DNA of 64,000 nucleotides, from positions 13,268,001 to 13,332,000 of the forward strand of contig OY754468.1 of assembly GCA_963575645.1 (NCBI GenBank). Reading direction: 5' to 3'. This document shows, in pieces, positions 41,990 through 54,097 of the stretch (its first letter is position 1; the number at the start of each line of letters is the position of its first letter). The position numbers and the translations under genes are program-made. Source of the stretch: Xanthostigma xanthostigma. Its lineage: Eukaryota > Arthropoda > Insecta > Raphidioptera > Raphidiidae. The notes beneath the pieces are model-generated. The model was not told where the DNA came from, did not search any database, and was given only the letters and a program-made list of their open reading frames with translations.

Positions 41990-43435
41990 GGCTAAGAGCT
42001 GGCTACGGAGAAAATGGGTGACTCGGTGCAGAGCTGAAAATTTGCAGAATAATAGGAGATAGTACAAGCAAGTAGGGAAAAAATTGCCAGAAGGCCAGGC
42101 GGAAGATAAAGAGCCGCCAGAAGGCGCTAATGTTGCGAAAAATCAATGCACTTCTGGCAATTTCTATACTTATTCTGTAATTCAAAACAAGATTATATAT
42201 TATATATATTATACATTATATACTGCAAATTCAAACATGATATAATAATTACATTCGACAAATATTAAAAATTATTATTAATGACATTTTGATAGAAATA
42301 AAATTAATCGTCATATATTTTCATTAATAAAATTGCGTTGTTATAACAACGTAATTTTATTAATTTATTTAATTTTATTTCTATCAAAATGACATTAATA
42401 ATTTTTAATATTTGACGAATGTAATTATTATATCATGTTTGAATTTTCAGTATGCCCTTATAACTATACAGCGTGTCCCATTTTAATGTCCCACCCCGGA
42501 TAACTTTTGTGTGTGACCTTGAATGAAAAATTGTTTGGTACAAAAGTTGTACAACTTGGAGGGGGACATTCGATGGCACTAATACTGTTGACCTTGGGTA
42601 TAAGGTTCAAGGTCATTCAAGGTCAACTTTGTTTTTTTTTAATGGAACGTCCTATTTTTGACATCGGCAATCGATTGCGCGTGAAAAAATATGAGACTTT
42701 TGTCTGAAACTTTTTTCGAGAACGGGCAAAACTCTGTGCGTCTGTTAGTCTGTTAGTCGGTTATTCGGTTAATCTGTGAACACTATACAGGTCAAACGGA
42801 TGAACGGATTGAAACAAAATTTTGGGAGGATGTTTGGTATGCAAATATGAAAAGCCCTATTATTTTTGAAGAAAATCTCACCATTCTCGAGTTGAAAATT
42901 CAAAAATTTTCAATTTTGAAAGCTAAATTAATTGAGAAAATTTGCCCGTTTTCGAAAAAAATTTTCAGACAAAAGGCTCATATTTTTTCACGCGCAATCG
43001 ATTGCCGATGTCAAAAATAGGACGTTCCATTAAAAAAAACAAAGTTGACCTTGAACCTTATACCCAAGGTCAACAGTATTAGTGCCATCGAATGTCCCCC
43101 TCCAAGTTGTACAACTTTTGTACCAAACAATTTTTCATTCAAGGTCACTGACAAAAGTTATCCGGGGTGGGACATTAAAATGGGACACGCTGTATAATGC
43201 ATAATATATATAATAATATAATCTAGTTTTGAATTACAGAATAAGTATAGAAATTGCCAGAAGTGCACTGATTTTTCGCAACATTAGCGCCGTCTGGCGG
43301 CTCTTTATCTTCCGCCTAGTCTTCTGGCAATTTTTTCCCTACTTACTTGTACTATCTCTTATTATTCTGCAAATTTTCAGCTCTGCACCGATTCACCCAT
43401 TTTCTCCGTAGCCAGCTCTCCGTCTACTGTAACAA
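41990..43435. mobile_element. Composite foldback B, 1.45 kb
   Basis: It has the same outer arms as composite A (GAGCTGGCTACGGAGAAAAT at 41,997, inverted at 43,215-43,425) and the same palindromic core, but a different mariner-type MITE at the inner TA site. The right tip (AGCTCTCCGTCTACTGTAA) is complete and matches the left tip of composite A. Confidence 0.8.
42469..43192. mobile_element. Mariner-type MITE, 724 bp, TA flanks
   Basis: CAGCGTGTCCCATTTTAATG and CATTAAAATGGGACACGCTG are bordered by TA. Arms of about 240 bp include GTTGTACAACTTGG and GACCTTGGGTATAAGGTTCA. The loop (about 42,720-42,890) is an internal piece of the CCATTCC family (AACGGATGAACGGATTGAAA), captured without its terminal hairpin. 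A related end, GGGACACCTTGTATA, is at 49,172. Confidence 0.85.
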
Positions 43436-43439
43436 TCTA

Positions 43440-44465
43440 CAATCTCTGTTTCTAAGCCGAATTTTTTAATATTCATTAGTCGGCAATTATTCAGTTGATT
43501 CTATAAATGTACTTTCACAGCAAAAATGTGAAGGAACTTTTGAAAAAATACTTTTTCAGATTTACGTATGTATTTTCATCTACAACAAACTTTTAAAATT
43601 CATTCTATTCATCCCGGTTGACGGTAAAAATTCCATTATTGAAGTTTATAGAAATAATCTAGATACCGACATGAGTGTAAAAACGATTATACTTGTATCT
43701 TTTGCAAATATTTTTTCATAAAATATAAACACTAAACTATTTTACTCACTGTTTGTCCATGGTTGAAAATTTGTAGTATATTTAAAATTTTAAATTCACT
43801 TAGAATTTTGATTTTTTTTCCAAATATCGTCGTTAAACACACACAACAAATTTTTTTATGACATATGTGATATATTATAAAACAATTTAAACAATATAAA
43901 TGCAACGCCTCCTGTTAACATTCAAAATTCCTACAAAATAATAAAATATTAACGTACTGCGGTGACCTCTCAACGATTATGTAGAAATCTGGCTTCTTCA
44001 AAAAAGATGCTTTCAGAGCATTTGAGGGGGTTGCATAAGATAAAAACTTTTTTTATCATCATATTCAGGCTCAGTATCGCCGAGAAAGGTGGTGGGATTT
44101 GATCCTGCAGCGTTAAGAATTTGTAATGATTTTGTGACAAAATTTCATCTACGTGTTGTATTGTGTTGATTATTATTGACAGCACCTTAAAAGTAAAGTG
44201 ATTCTTTAAACGCAATTTGATAGTTGCAGGAGACTAGCCGAAAGATCAAAAGTACCTTTTTGTTTTTTTTTTTAATACAAAACGCGCTCAGAAACAGAGG
44301 CTATATGGGCGGGTCTGAGTGCAAACGCATAAGCATACAGAACTGCATGAAATGTATATAGTATCGAATTTTATGGTACCTTTTTATGGTATTTAATAGT
44401 GACAAATTGATAAACTGCAACCTAAATACGCTTGAAGTGTTTTTGCAAAGAAAGGCGTTACGAAT
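43440..44465. other. Spacer without recognised genes
   Basis: Mainly AT-rich. Around 43,960-44,220 the minus strand has an 81-codon frame (VLSIIINTIQHVDEILSQ...) in GC-richer sequence, and another frame reads LNAAGSNPTTFLGDTEPEYD between stops. Either might be a decayed coding remnant, but I cannot assign a family. Confidence 0.3.
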
Positions 44466-44906
44466 CAAGGGCGTAGATATTTTTTTCTGAGGGCGGGAGG
44501 GGGTTTGGTAAAGCAAAAAAAGAAGATTTATTAGCCACAAGTGACCTTTTTTTACAACTTTACTTGGAAAATTTTGTCGTGTGCGCAATTGGAGAGCAAA
44601 AAAAAAACGGATGTCCTTTTTTAACAACCTAACTTCGAAAAAGAAAATCGAATGACCTTTTTTTAGCAGCCTAACTTGAAAATTTTATCGTGTGTCAGCA
44701 CAAAAAAAGGGTCCTTTCATTTCCGCAAAAAAAAGTGTTTTTTCGTTTGTTGTGGCTGGATGCCTGCGGTCCTAATGAATCCTGGCGGGGTAATTTCCCT
44801 TTTTTCGTTTATTGTAGTGGATGCCTGCAGTCCTGATTTGTTTGTTGTGGTGGCTACCTGCGGTCCTGATGAATCCTGGGGTGTACCCCTCATATCTACG
44901 CCCTTC
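44466..44906. mobile_element. hAT-type MITE, 441 bp, 8-bp target duplication
   Basis: It is bordered by identical TTACGAAT (44,458-44,465 and 44,907-44,914). Ends are CAAGGGCGTAGATAT and ATATCTACGCCCTTC, inverted repeats of about 14 bp. Inside, GGATGCCTGCGGTCCTAATG, GTGGATGCCTGCAGTCCTGA and TGGCTACCTGCGGTCCTGAT are three diverged direct repeats. The 108-codon plus-strand frame across it is repeat-derived. Confidence 0.85.
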
Positions 44907-44935
44907 TTACGAATCCGTGTTAACGAGTGCTTTCA

Positions 44936-45505
44936 CGTTATCCCAAGATCCCAGACCCGCCAGACTTACGTTATTTCAGTACTGCTAAGATTTTATCAGT
45001 AATTGTACAATATTAAGTTAAAAACATATGCCAATTTGCTAGCTAGTAGCTTAAAAGCGGCGGCGTTTTAGAGATAACAGATTCTAAAAGTACATAAAAC
45101 ACGTGCTTATCTACCCACGCAATGGTATTATGCATATTAATGCGAGTGAGAGCATTAGATGATTTTTTTTGACAGCTTCATGAAATTTATATTTTTTATT
45201 TGTTTACACACACACACACACACCCGCACATGAGTTTAAGAGAGAAAAACTCCATGGAAACAAAATATAAACAACCTATATTTCATGAAGCTGTCAAAAA
45301 ATCATCTAATGCTCTCACTCGCACTCATATACATGCACAATACCATTGCGTGGGTAGGTGAGCACGTGTGTTTTGTACCTTAAGAAACTGATATCTCTAA
45401 TAAGCCCCCGCTTTCAAGTTAGCAAATTGGCACACGTTTTTAACTTAATATTGTGCATTTACTGATAAAATCAGTACTGAAATAACGTAGGTCTGGGATC
45501 TTGGT
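44936..45505. mobile_element. Foldback with a CA microsatellite in its loop
   Basis: CCAAGATCCCAGACC at the left mirrors GGTCTGGGATCTTGG at the right; arms of about 260 bp include ATTTCAGTACTGCTAAGATT, GCCAATTTGCTAGC, CACGCAATGGTATTATGCA and TTTGACAGCTTCATGAAAT. The loop has CACACACACACACACAC at 45,206. A fragment of one arm end occurs at 3,520-3,585. Confidence 0.85.
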
Positions 45506-45509
45506 CTAT

Positions 45510-47779
45510 ATTATAATGGCGTGTCAGAGTTCATTCTGTCGATAATCTTTGGCAGGTCTAATTTTTCAATTTCCCGCAGGTAAAAATTATAATAATTTTA
45601 ATTCTCTATTTATCTGTCCCAATAATTGACACTGACGTCTGTGCATTCGACAAATAGGAAATTCGACGGCCAGCTCTGGGGTTATGTCTCGTTTTGTTTG
45701 TATACAGTCTGGTGGCCGACCAAGTGTCTACCGGTACACCGGTTCCTTCAACCATGGTAGTGGTTTAATTATTGGATTCAAATAATTCGTTTGCCATGCG
45801 CCAGCGCGGTTGTACGGGTAGTCTCTGAAGCACGTTGCTGCCGAGCACACACCGAATTCTTCTGCGCGGAATTGTTTCGTTTATATTCATTTTTTTTAAC
45901 TGCTGCTTCATTAAGTATTTTTAAGTAAAATTGTGATTACAAAATGTATTATTGCTAAAATGTGTTTTTTTTTTAATGATTTCATTTATTTTTGAAATAT
46001 TTGATAACCGTTTGATTACACTAGTCTAAATGTAATATGTGCTTAAAATTTCGTTGATAACATTGAAATTATAAAAAATATACTTCCTATATTGGCATCT
46101 CTTCACAAACATGGGTCGTGGAACGTATTTCCGTGCAAAAATTTACTCTATGCTTACCTTCCTCCACCCACTATTTCCCTCGTCATTTTTATGATTTACC
46201 TTTAAAATCACCATTTTAAAAAAAATTTCTTGAAAATAATAGTGATGACACAACTGTGGATTAAAAGCTTCAATTAAAATAAATTGTGTCAATCGGTTGA
46301 GTGGGGATCGCTGGTGGATTTTCTGAAGAAATAGGTCTTGTGTTTTAAATATATAGATAGTACAAATAATTTTAATCTGTGAGAGGTGTTAAAAATAAAA
46401 AATAGTGTGCAGTTGTTCCAGCCAAAAAGGTAATTTTCAAAATAATATGGACTATGACTAACACTGCAGGCTTAAATTGACGCTCTTGACCTCATTTGTT
46501 GAGCGTCTATAATTTGCAGTCAATAAATCAAAAGTAAAATATATATGTATAAAAAATACTCTTAGAAATGAAAGGAATTTTATAAAATGTATAACTTTAG
46601 AACTAGGAATGAGCATCGAAAGGAAAACATCGAATGATATATCGTAACTAACCATCGATGTCAAAAAAAGAGATGAGCATCAAAAGAAAAACAAAAACAT
46701 CGATGTTAACATCGGTTGTCGATGATTATCTATAAAAAATCAATTACCGTGCGTTAGTCTCGCAAAAAGTCGAAAATGGCTCGACCGATTTGAATAATTT
46801 TTGTTTTGTTTGGTTCGCCGCAATACCGGGGTGGTTTAGGAAAAAAAATAGGAAAAACCCAAAGGAACAGCTGAAGATTCGATTTTGTTTTGTATATTAT
46901 GTATAAGATAGAGTAACGTCAAAACATGCACCAAAACTTCTACTGTGTTATACACCAATACATATGAGTGCATACTGAATAATATTAATTATTATTAACA
47001 TAGAAGATGTCCTGACAGCACAGCATCAGAACTGCAATGAAATCTATCAATTTCATTGGTTAGTGGGCGGAAGTTATGTGAAAAATGTTTATATGAATGA
47101 GTGTGCTGTTGCGAAGACGTGTAATGCATTTCATATAATGTAGATATACCTACGCTGTTTGATACTTGTCAACAATAAAAACTTTTTTTCTCGCTATTAA
47201 ATCGATGACTATAGATAAAATTTTGAACAGAGTTTATTAGGTATGTAACTAGTACAAAATTTTAAAAATTACTATTTATATGTGTTTTACCGGTATAAAA
47301 CTATGAATGCGCGACTTTCTCATAAGACCCGATGCCAATTTCATAATTACAAATTTTTTAAACTATTTAGTAAACCGTTCTGAAATCTTGAATACTTACT
47401 TTTGCAAACTCTAATTCACTTATTGGTGAAAACTTCACACTACTTGAAGTGTCAAGTGCTCATAGCCGGAAGACTTTTGATTTTCACGAATACAGAGATA
47501 AAATATTTGGGAAGTCTCTCATTATGTTATCATAACAGAGGGCTGTTATTTTCGGACAATGCCCGGTAAATACGGCTGTATTCAAGCTATATCAATACGG
47601 TTCGTGAACATAATCTATCCAGTGAGGATTTTAGACGGAATTCGAAGCCACTTATTTCTGATTCCACTACGTATTTTTAAAATTGCTGGGTCCGCAATCT
47701 CAAGATAATTTACCCTTTTTATTACCTGTATATGAAAATAGATTTAAACTAAATAAATAAAGATTTTACTTTAGTATAT
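45510..47779. other. Long interval without recognised gene
   Basis: I see only minor features: TCTACCGGTACACCGGTTCC at 45,737, a cluster of ATCGATG motifs at 46,615-46,730 (AACATCGATGTTAACATCGG), and a short repeat starting CCGTGCGTTAGTCTCGCAAA at 46,747. No frame has convincing coding character. Confidence 0.4.
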
Positions 47780-48125
47780 TTATTTTAGGTTTATAGTCTG
47801 GCCCGCTAATACACCCTAAATCTTATAAATGGCTCTTTAGAAAAATCAGTCTGACAGTGACAATTCTGGTCTATACTATCTAGTATCTGTACTTGAATTA
47901 TAAAAAGAGAGAGAGAGAGTGCAAATTTTGTGAGTTTGTGTGTACGTGGAGGGTAATCTCCGGAACCAGTGCACCTTTTTGATTTTTTTTCACCATTATC
48001 TAGAATGAACCTTCAGGATGGTCATAGGCTATATATTATCGCGTTAAAATAAAAACACTTTTCGTGGAAATCAGTTTTGCAACGTATAGTCGACGAAAAA
48101 TCTATAAATTCGGGGAAGCGAGACA
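47780..48125. mobile_element. hAT MITE fragment (-) then SINE-like repeat (+)
   Basis: 47,780-47,862 is the reverse complement of the left half of the hAT MITE at 17,218 (GTCTGGCCCGCTAATACACC, AGAAAAATCAGTCTGACAG). From 47,900, GTGCAAATTTTGTGAGTTTG, GAGGGTAATCTCCGGAACCA and GGCTATATATTATCGCGTTA match in reverse the repeat at 54,885-55,105. Confidence 0.55.
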
Positions 48126-48680
48126 GAGCTGCTTGTACTTAATAAACAAGTGTATAATATAATAACATTTTCTTTAAACCACTGAAGCAGTTATTTTGAT
48201 TAAAATATTTAATTTTGTTGTTATTCTAATAAGGTGATTAATTATATTTTTATTATAATTTGAGTTGTATTTTTGGCCATTAAGTTAATTAATATACGTC
48301 AAAGTAACTTAAGACCTATAAAGATGAACAATTCTTCGTTAAATATTCATTTGTTCACTATGACCGGAAGCACAACAACTACAATTTTCATAATAAAAAT
48401 AAAGCGCTGTATGGATAGACACTACGGCGCGTTTACTGAATATTAAATTGAAAATAATATTTAATTTATGTATCTTCTGTTCAAATAAGCGGATCTTTTG
48501 AAACATAATATATACATTACACACTCCTGGTCTAAATTAATGCAGCACTCAGTTTTTATAATAAATTTGTAGACCTGCAGTCCGGAATCTTCAATGAGTT
48601 GATGGTTAAAGACGTATTCGAGTGGCGTAAGGATCAAAATAAAAACACAATAAGTACCATGAATGTTACGTTTTCCTATT

Positions 48681-48845
48681 ACCAATCCTACCCACAAGTG
48701 GGGAATGGTAATATTCAAATCTTTGATTAACGTCTGATTAGAACTCTTCAATAAATAAGTTTATTTATTGAAGGGAATGGTAATAGTTTAGGTTGAAATT
48801 CACTTTTCAAAATTTTACAGAAACCCTTCTCGAGATAAATGGCGA
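48681..48845 (+). mobile_element. CCATTCC family head interrupted by a 75-bp insertion
   Basis: CCCACAAGTGGGGAATGGTA is followed by ATTCAAATCTTTGATTAACG and TCTGATTAGAACTCTTCAAT, then AGGGAATGGTAATAGTTTAG resumes the family. The inserted motif also occurs at 23,920-23,960 (inverted), 55,875 and 61,295. 48,130-48,680 holds no recognised gene. Confidence 0.5.
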
Positions 48846-49301
48846 CATTCGAGTGCACAAATAAACAAACAAACAAACAACCTCTCGCCCTAAACATATA
48901 TAACTTTTTCGTTTCGTCGTGGGTAAAAAATGACCATTATTTAAAAAAATAGCGCTGGAGCATGAAATGGTTCGAACGTTACTGACAAGCAGTTCCTCTC
49001 ATCATTCTAAAAAAAAAATGTGGATTTTCATTTAAAAAAACAAAGTTTGTTGCTATCTTGACCGTAGCGCCAGCTGTGACTTGTTGCGTTTTGGCACTAC
49101 ATTGCCCCCTTGATAGAACTTTTTCTCTCACGCCTGTAAAATTTTGAGATATAAGGACGATCCGTTTAAAATGGGACACCTTGTATAGATGTCTAGCCCT
49201 TTCAGGTATCTTCAGTATACAATAATAAAGGTAAAATCGGTAATAACAAACACTCAGATTAATATTTTATAATTCTACTAATTGACTGATTAATCTTAAT
49301 A

Positions 49302-49535
49302 GTCCAATCGAATGGCTCAAAAAGGGGTGTAGAGTGCGTGAACAGGGACCTAAGCGATTCCTTCAGAAACTTGTTCAGAGTGTTTAGGGAAGAAACATAC
49401 CAAAAATCCTGACATTTCGGAGGTGAGCCGGAGGGAGGGAGGCACAAAGAAGGTACCACTCCTTAATCACCCTGAACAAGTTTCTGAAGGAATCGCTTAG
49501 GTTCACGCACTGTACAACTCCTTTATTGATTGGAC
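49302..49535. mobile_element. Deletion derivative of the GTCCAATC foldback, 234 bp
   Basis: GTCCAATCGAATGGCTCAAA at the left and TTGATTGGAC at the right are each bordered by TA. AGGGACCTAAGCGATTCCTT and GTTTCTGAAGGAATCGCTTA are the same arms as in the 0.91-kb element at 34,523, with the centre lost. Frames here are shadows of the arms. Confidence 0.8.
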
Positions 49536-49539
49536 TATA

Positions 49540-50880
49540 CATACCTATTGTAAATATGCCAGGGTAAGCTTTAGAGTCATTGAAATCACCAAATGCGCTC
49601 GAAAACCTTGAGATAATTCGTTCCAATATCTTTGCAAAGGGATCATATTATGTTGGTGTACGGGTAGGTACTGTGAAACAATTTGCTTCGACGCCTGCAT
49701 ACAGTTGCAAAGCTATTGCAGACAGAGCAAATCTTTCTTCAGGCCTTCGCTAAACTTATCTTAGCTTCATCAGGAAACTAAACATGTCTACGTAATTCCA
49801 TTATTCTAAATACCACTGAAAAATATGATAGAAAAGGACCCAGATGATTTCATTTGTGATAAATTAATGTTTTTGTAATTTTATTTAGAACAAACGGTGT
49901 TCTATGGCTCGGAGATAGAGCGCAAACGTGAAAAATCGTACCTATGGTAATTTTTACAATGTTTTTGGTTCTTAATTCAAGGTCACAAAATCGAGTTCAT
50001 TTAAAAAATTGGAGTTGCATAAATTGCAGCCTTGTATTTAGTTGGCCTATTTTGGTACTTAGTTTTGACTACGAAATACATCTATGCTATTCGTTTGTGT
50101 GAAATTTCTTGGGACCGCCTATTAGCCGGGTGCAGATTATACAATGAAGACAACTGAATCGATCGCAGCGTGAGCTGTGGACTAAATGAGCAATAAATCA
50201 TGCAACGGTTACAGAGTACGTTTTCATGTGGCTGTCAGATGTCGTTTTTGTCGAACTCCTTAGCTATATCGTTTATTAAGAAACTTCGCGGTTTAAAACA
50301 ACAATATAAAGGCAGTTCAATCTCGCTCTATTGCCCTCCAGAGGCGCTAGTAGTCTTCGTGGAAGTGAACGGCGAATAATATTTTTTTTACATTTTTCCA
50401 CATAATAATTATACTTAATATGATTTTTTTCAGTTCAACAACATTAACACTGTATCTCCTGAACTGGTTATACAAATTTCGATAATTAAAGGTTTCGTTT
50501 AATTATCATTACATTTATTTAAAAAAATGCTCATTTGACACAATTATAAGAGCATGTAAAATTGCGAACTGTATAGGCGGTGCTGCCTTCATGCACCCAG
50601 CGAATACACGTTTCAGAATAAAAGAACAGCTTGGCATATTTTTATCACATTGTATGTGTACCTACAAGAATTTATATTCTTGCCAATTTAAAACATGGCA
50701 AAAAACAGCGCTACAATATTTTATATTATAAATTTGAATATATAATTACCTGATATAATTAATACGGAAACATGTGACTTTTATATTCATTTATAACTGA
50801 TAATATCCTGTGCTATTGTTTTATTAAAAATGTAAATTAGACGAAAAAAACTTTAATTTTTTAAGATTACACATTTGTAT
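49540..50880. other. Spacer without recognised genes
   Basis: Mixed-composition DNA. ATGGCTCGGAGATAGAGCGC at 49,903 and a GC-richer patch at 50,325-50,365 are the only departures from AT-rich background. No repeat matches elsewhere in the window were noticed. Confidence 0.35.
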
Positions 50881-50884
50881 ATCT

Positions 50885-51247
50885 ATATATATAAAATTCC
50901 CGTGTCATAATTTTGGCCGTACTAATCTCCGAAATCACTGAACAGATATTATGAAATTTTGTTAATGTGTCTTGCTTGGTGAAGCTTACGCTATAGGATA
51001 GTTTTTATTAAATATTTTGTACAAAATTACGGTATTTTCTCAAAAAAAACTGTTACTCAAAGCTTTGAGTAAATTCTATCAGATGACGTTACGAGTTACT
51101 AAAACAGTTTTTTTTGAGAAAATACTGTAATTTACTCAAAGCTATTTAGCTTTGAGTAAATTCTATCAGAAATCAGTTTTGTTTGTTTGCTTCTGAACTA
51201 TTATTAGTTCAGAAGTAAACAAACAAAATTGTTTTAGTACCAAATAG
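50885..51247. mobile_element. Helitron-like 5' end fused to a small foldback
   Basis: CTATATATATAAAATTCCCG, GTGTCATAATTTTGGCCGTA and CTAATCTCCGAAATCACTGA resemble the 5' ends at 10,851 and 3,378. From about 50,990, repeated TCTCAAAAAAAACTG/CAGTTTTTTTTGAGA, AAAGCTTTGAGTAAATTC and TTCAGAAGTAAACAAACAAA motifs form overlapping hairpins to 51,247. Confidence 0.5.
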
Positions 51248-51287
51248 CGACATTTGTTAGAACTTGCAATTTGCTCAAAGCTATTGT

Positions 51288-52504
51288 AGCCCAGTCGGCG
51301 AGGAAGTAAAAACATTAAAAAGTGCATTATTCGGGCACAGGCGGGATTATTGTTGGAATCGCTTCGTTTTAGGGTGTAGCTCAACCCCCTAAGTTTGCTT
51401 ACGAATTGTTGTTGTGCTTGATTTTATAATTGACAATTAGTGACGAAAATGGTGTTTTTTTCTCTTTTTCCTTTAATATCTCCGTTCCTCTTGACTTTTA
51501 GTATAGCATATGCATTGAGAAAGTTGTTCCTTATGAAATTTCCTAAAAAATGAGCACTTTTTTACTAAAAAATGACCGCACATAGATGGCTGAAAATTCT
51601 CAAAAAAGATGTCTATGTTGACCCAAACATGCATGAATAATTTTAACGTCATCGGTCAATTATTTCTCGAGTAATTAACTATCACCTTTTTTTTGTTTCC
51701 TTAATATTGCAAATTGCGCCATTTTTACACAAACGGGTTTCGCTGGTCGGACCAAGCCAGAAAAATCACAAATCCATTCAACTTTAGTATCCTGTTGGAA
51801 TTTTTGGGAAAAATTAATTCTAACCGATTTTATAACGATTGAATTTTGGAAAAGTTATATGGTTTTATACGTTTGTACCGCTAAAGAAATCGTTATAAAA
51901 TCGGTTAGAATTAATTTTTCCCAAAAATTCCAACGGGATACTAAAGTTGAATGGATTTGTGATTTTTCTGGCTTGGTCCGACCAGCGAAACCCGTTTGTG
52001 TAAAAATGGCGCAATTTACAATTAAGGAAACAAAAAAAAAGGTGATAGTTAATTACTCAAGAAGTAATTGACCGATGACGCTAAAATTATTCATGCATGC
52101 TTGGGTCAACATAGACATCTTTTTTGAGAATTTTCAGCGATCTATGTGCGGTCATTTTTTAGTAAAAAAATAGTGAAAAAAACGTGTTTTTTTAACTTTC
52201 GGGGCTATTTGCAAGTTAACAATTGCACTTAGCGACCTCTGTCACTGCTCATTTTTTAGGAAATTTCATAAGGAACAACTTTCTCAATGCATATGCTATA
52301 CTAAAAGTCAAGAGGAACGGAGATATTAAAGGAAATAGAGAAAAAAGCACCATTTTCGTCACTAATTGTCAATTATAAAATCAAGCACACCAATAATTCG
52401 TAAGCAAACTTAGGGGGTTGAACTACACCCTAAAACGAAGCGATTCCAACAATAATCTCGCCTGTGCCCGAAAAATACACCCAAAACTCCTCGTCGTCTT
52501 GCCT
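51288..52504. mobile_element. 1.2-kb foldback, complete member of the GGCGAGGAG family
   Basis: AGCCCAGTCGGCGAGGAAGT at the left and CTCCTCGTCGTCTTGCCT at the right. Arms of about 540 bp include TTCGGGCACAGGCGGGATTA, GTTCCTCTTGACTTTTAGTA, GAAAATTCTCAAAAAAGATG and CTGGTCGGACCAAGCCAG. The 60-bp centre lies near 51,870. The right arm has about 100 bp absent from the left (TAACTTTCGGGGCTATTTGC). Half copies lie at 4,366 and 26,826. Confidence 0.9.
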
Positions 52505-52589
52505 ATTGGTTCAGACGCCGGGCCGCAAATGAAATACATTTTGCAGAATTATATCTAGTACACCTAGGTGAAACCGAAACGAACCGCTA

Positions 52590-53110
52590 TATTGTTATAT
52601 TGTTATAAAGAGGTAAAATTTGTAAGTTTGTATGTAGGAGGAAATCTCCGAAACTACTCATCCGATTTCAAAAATGTTTTCACCAATATTTAGAATGGAC
52701 CCTTAGTATGGATACATGCTATATAAAAGTTTTTAGGGGGAAAGGCGACGCATGCGCAGAAGAGATATGTGCTATTACATTGTTTTTATATAATAACGGT
52801 TTTGTAATTTTTTTGGGAGAAATCGGCGCATGCGCAACAAAGATATGTGTCATAACGTTGTTTTTTTAGATAATGGTATATTTTTCAAAACTTTATATTA
52901 TTTTATTCTACAAGAAATTTTTGTAAAAAAAGTGCTTATAATATAATAACGCCGGGGTGTATTATGTAAAATTTCACGCCTTGAAATTTTTGAATTACTT
53001 GCATACTCCCACGGTTACATATTGTTATAGCGCCTCTTTTGTTTCTTTTACAAAAGTATTTAAAAAGTACATAGTGTACGGAATTCTTCGTGCGCGAGTC
53101 TAACTCATAC
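52590..53110 (+). mobile_element. Patchwork of three repeat families
   Basis: 52,610-52,730 has AAAATTTGTAAGTTTGTATG and GAGGAAATCTCCGAAACTAC, the reverse of 55,020-55,095. 52,740-52,920 carries two GCATGCGCAGAAGAGATATG-type units. 52,940-53,040 matches the element at 16,550. 53,080-53,110 (TACGGAATTCTTCGTGCGCG) is the 3' end of the GGTTCCGTACC family. Confidence 0.5.
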
Positions 53111-53381
53111 TTGACCGGATTTTATATTATAATATTAGTTATATACGTACCACACTTCATTATATTATAGTTATATATCATAATTCATTATATCTCACTC
53201 AGAGCATCTCAAACGAAAAATTTTTGTAACATTCTGAAATGCGAAATTCAACCTAACTTAGTATCATTTCTTCATGTGAAGTTGGAACGGTATAAAATAA
53301 CAAAAACAATCTTGGGATAGGGTTTGAAAATGGGAATCAAATACTAAGTTTTACATCTGCAATATTTACGGTTTAAGTTAA

Positions 53382-54097
53382 GGGGTTAGGTGGGTTTCAA
53401 AATTTCAAAAAATCGATTTTTTTTGCTTATCTTATAATTCAATATGTTTAGAATATTCTCTTAAAGTTTTAAAACGATCTGAGTATTATTCTAAGAGATA
53501 TAGCCTTCGGATGTTCTACCCTTCAGGCTATGTTATTTGAATGTAAATCTTTAATCGCGTTTTTCTCGAAACTACGTTTTTGAAATCGGTGGTCACGATT
53601 TCTCGAAAAATTATGAACCGATCTCTTTGAAATTTTGCACACTTCTTCAAAATAACATTATCTCGTGCTTGAACGAAGGATTTTTTTTTTCTATTTTAAG
53701 TGATTTTTCAAGGCCATGAAGGGTGCAAATATTACTCAAAAAAGGGTTTTTTTGTTCTCAACGCCGCCAACAATGCAATTTTATTTATTTATTTTTTTCC
53801 TTCGTCCAAGCACAAGCTTTAAGCATCTACTAACAGAAAATTTTTGGTTTTTGCATTTCCGATGAATCTGTCATGAGTTATCCTGACCACGCCGATAGAA
53901 CTTTTTTTTGAGGGGTCACAGGAAACGACGTGCCCACGCCTTAATTTTCAATATTTTTTAATGAAAATTTCACAAACTACTTATGAAATATATACCTTTT
54001 ATATGGTAAATTGATGGAATGAAATATTTTGTTGGTTAAATAAAAAAAAATTCGTAAAAATGTACCTGTTTTGAGCCTTTGAAACCCACCTAACCCC
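53382..54097. mobile_element. piggyBac-like MITE, 716 bp, TTAA flanks
   Basis: GGGGTTAGGTGGGTTTCAAA and TTTGAAACCCACCTAACCCC are flanked on both sides by TTAA (53,378-53,381 and 54,098-54,101). Inside the short termini the arms pair only partly (CAAAAAATCGATTTTTTTTG). No transposase. TTAA targeting is the basis for the class. Confidence 0.7.

Noticed and set aside
43970-44215. 81-codon minus-strand frame as an exon
   Set aside because: No family match, no clear splice sites, and a competing frame with equally plausible text is interrupted by stops.
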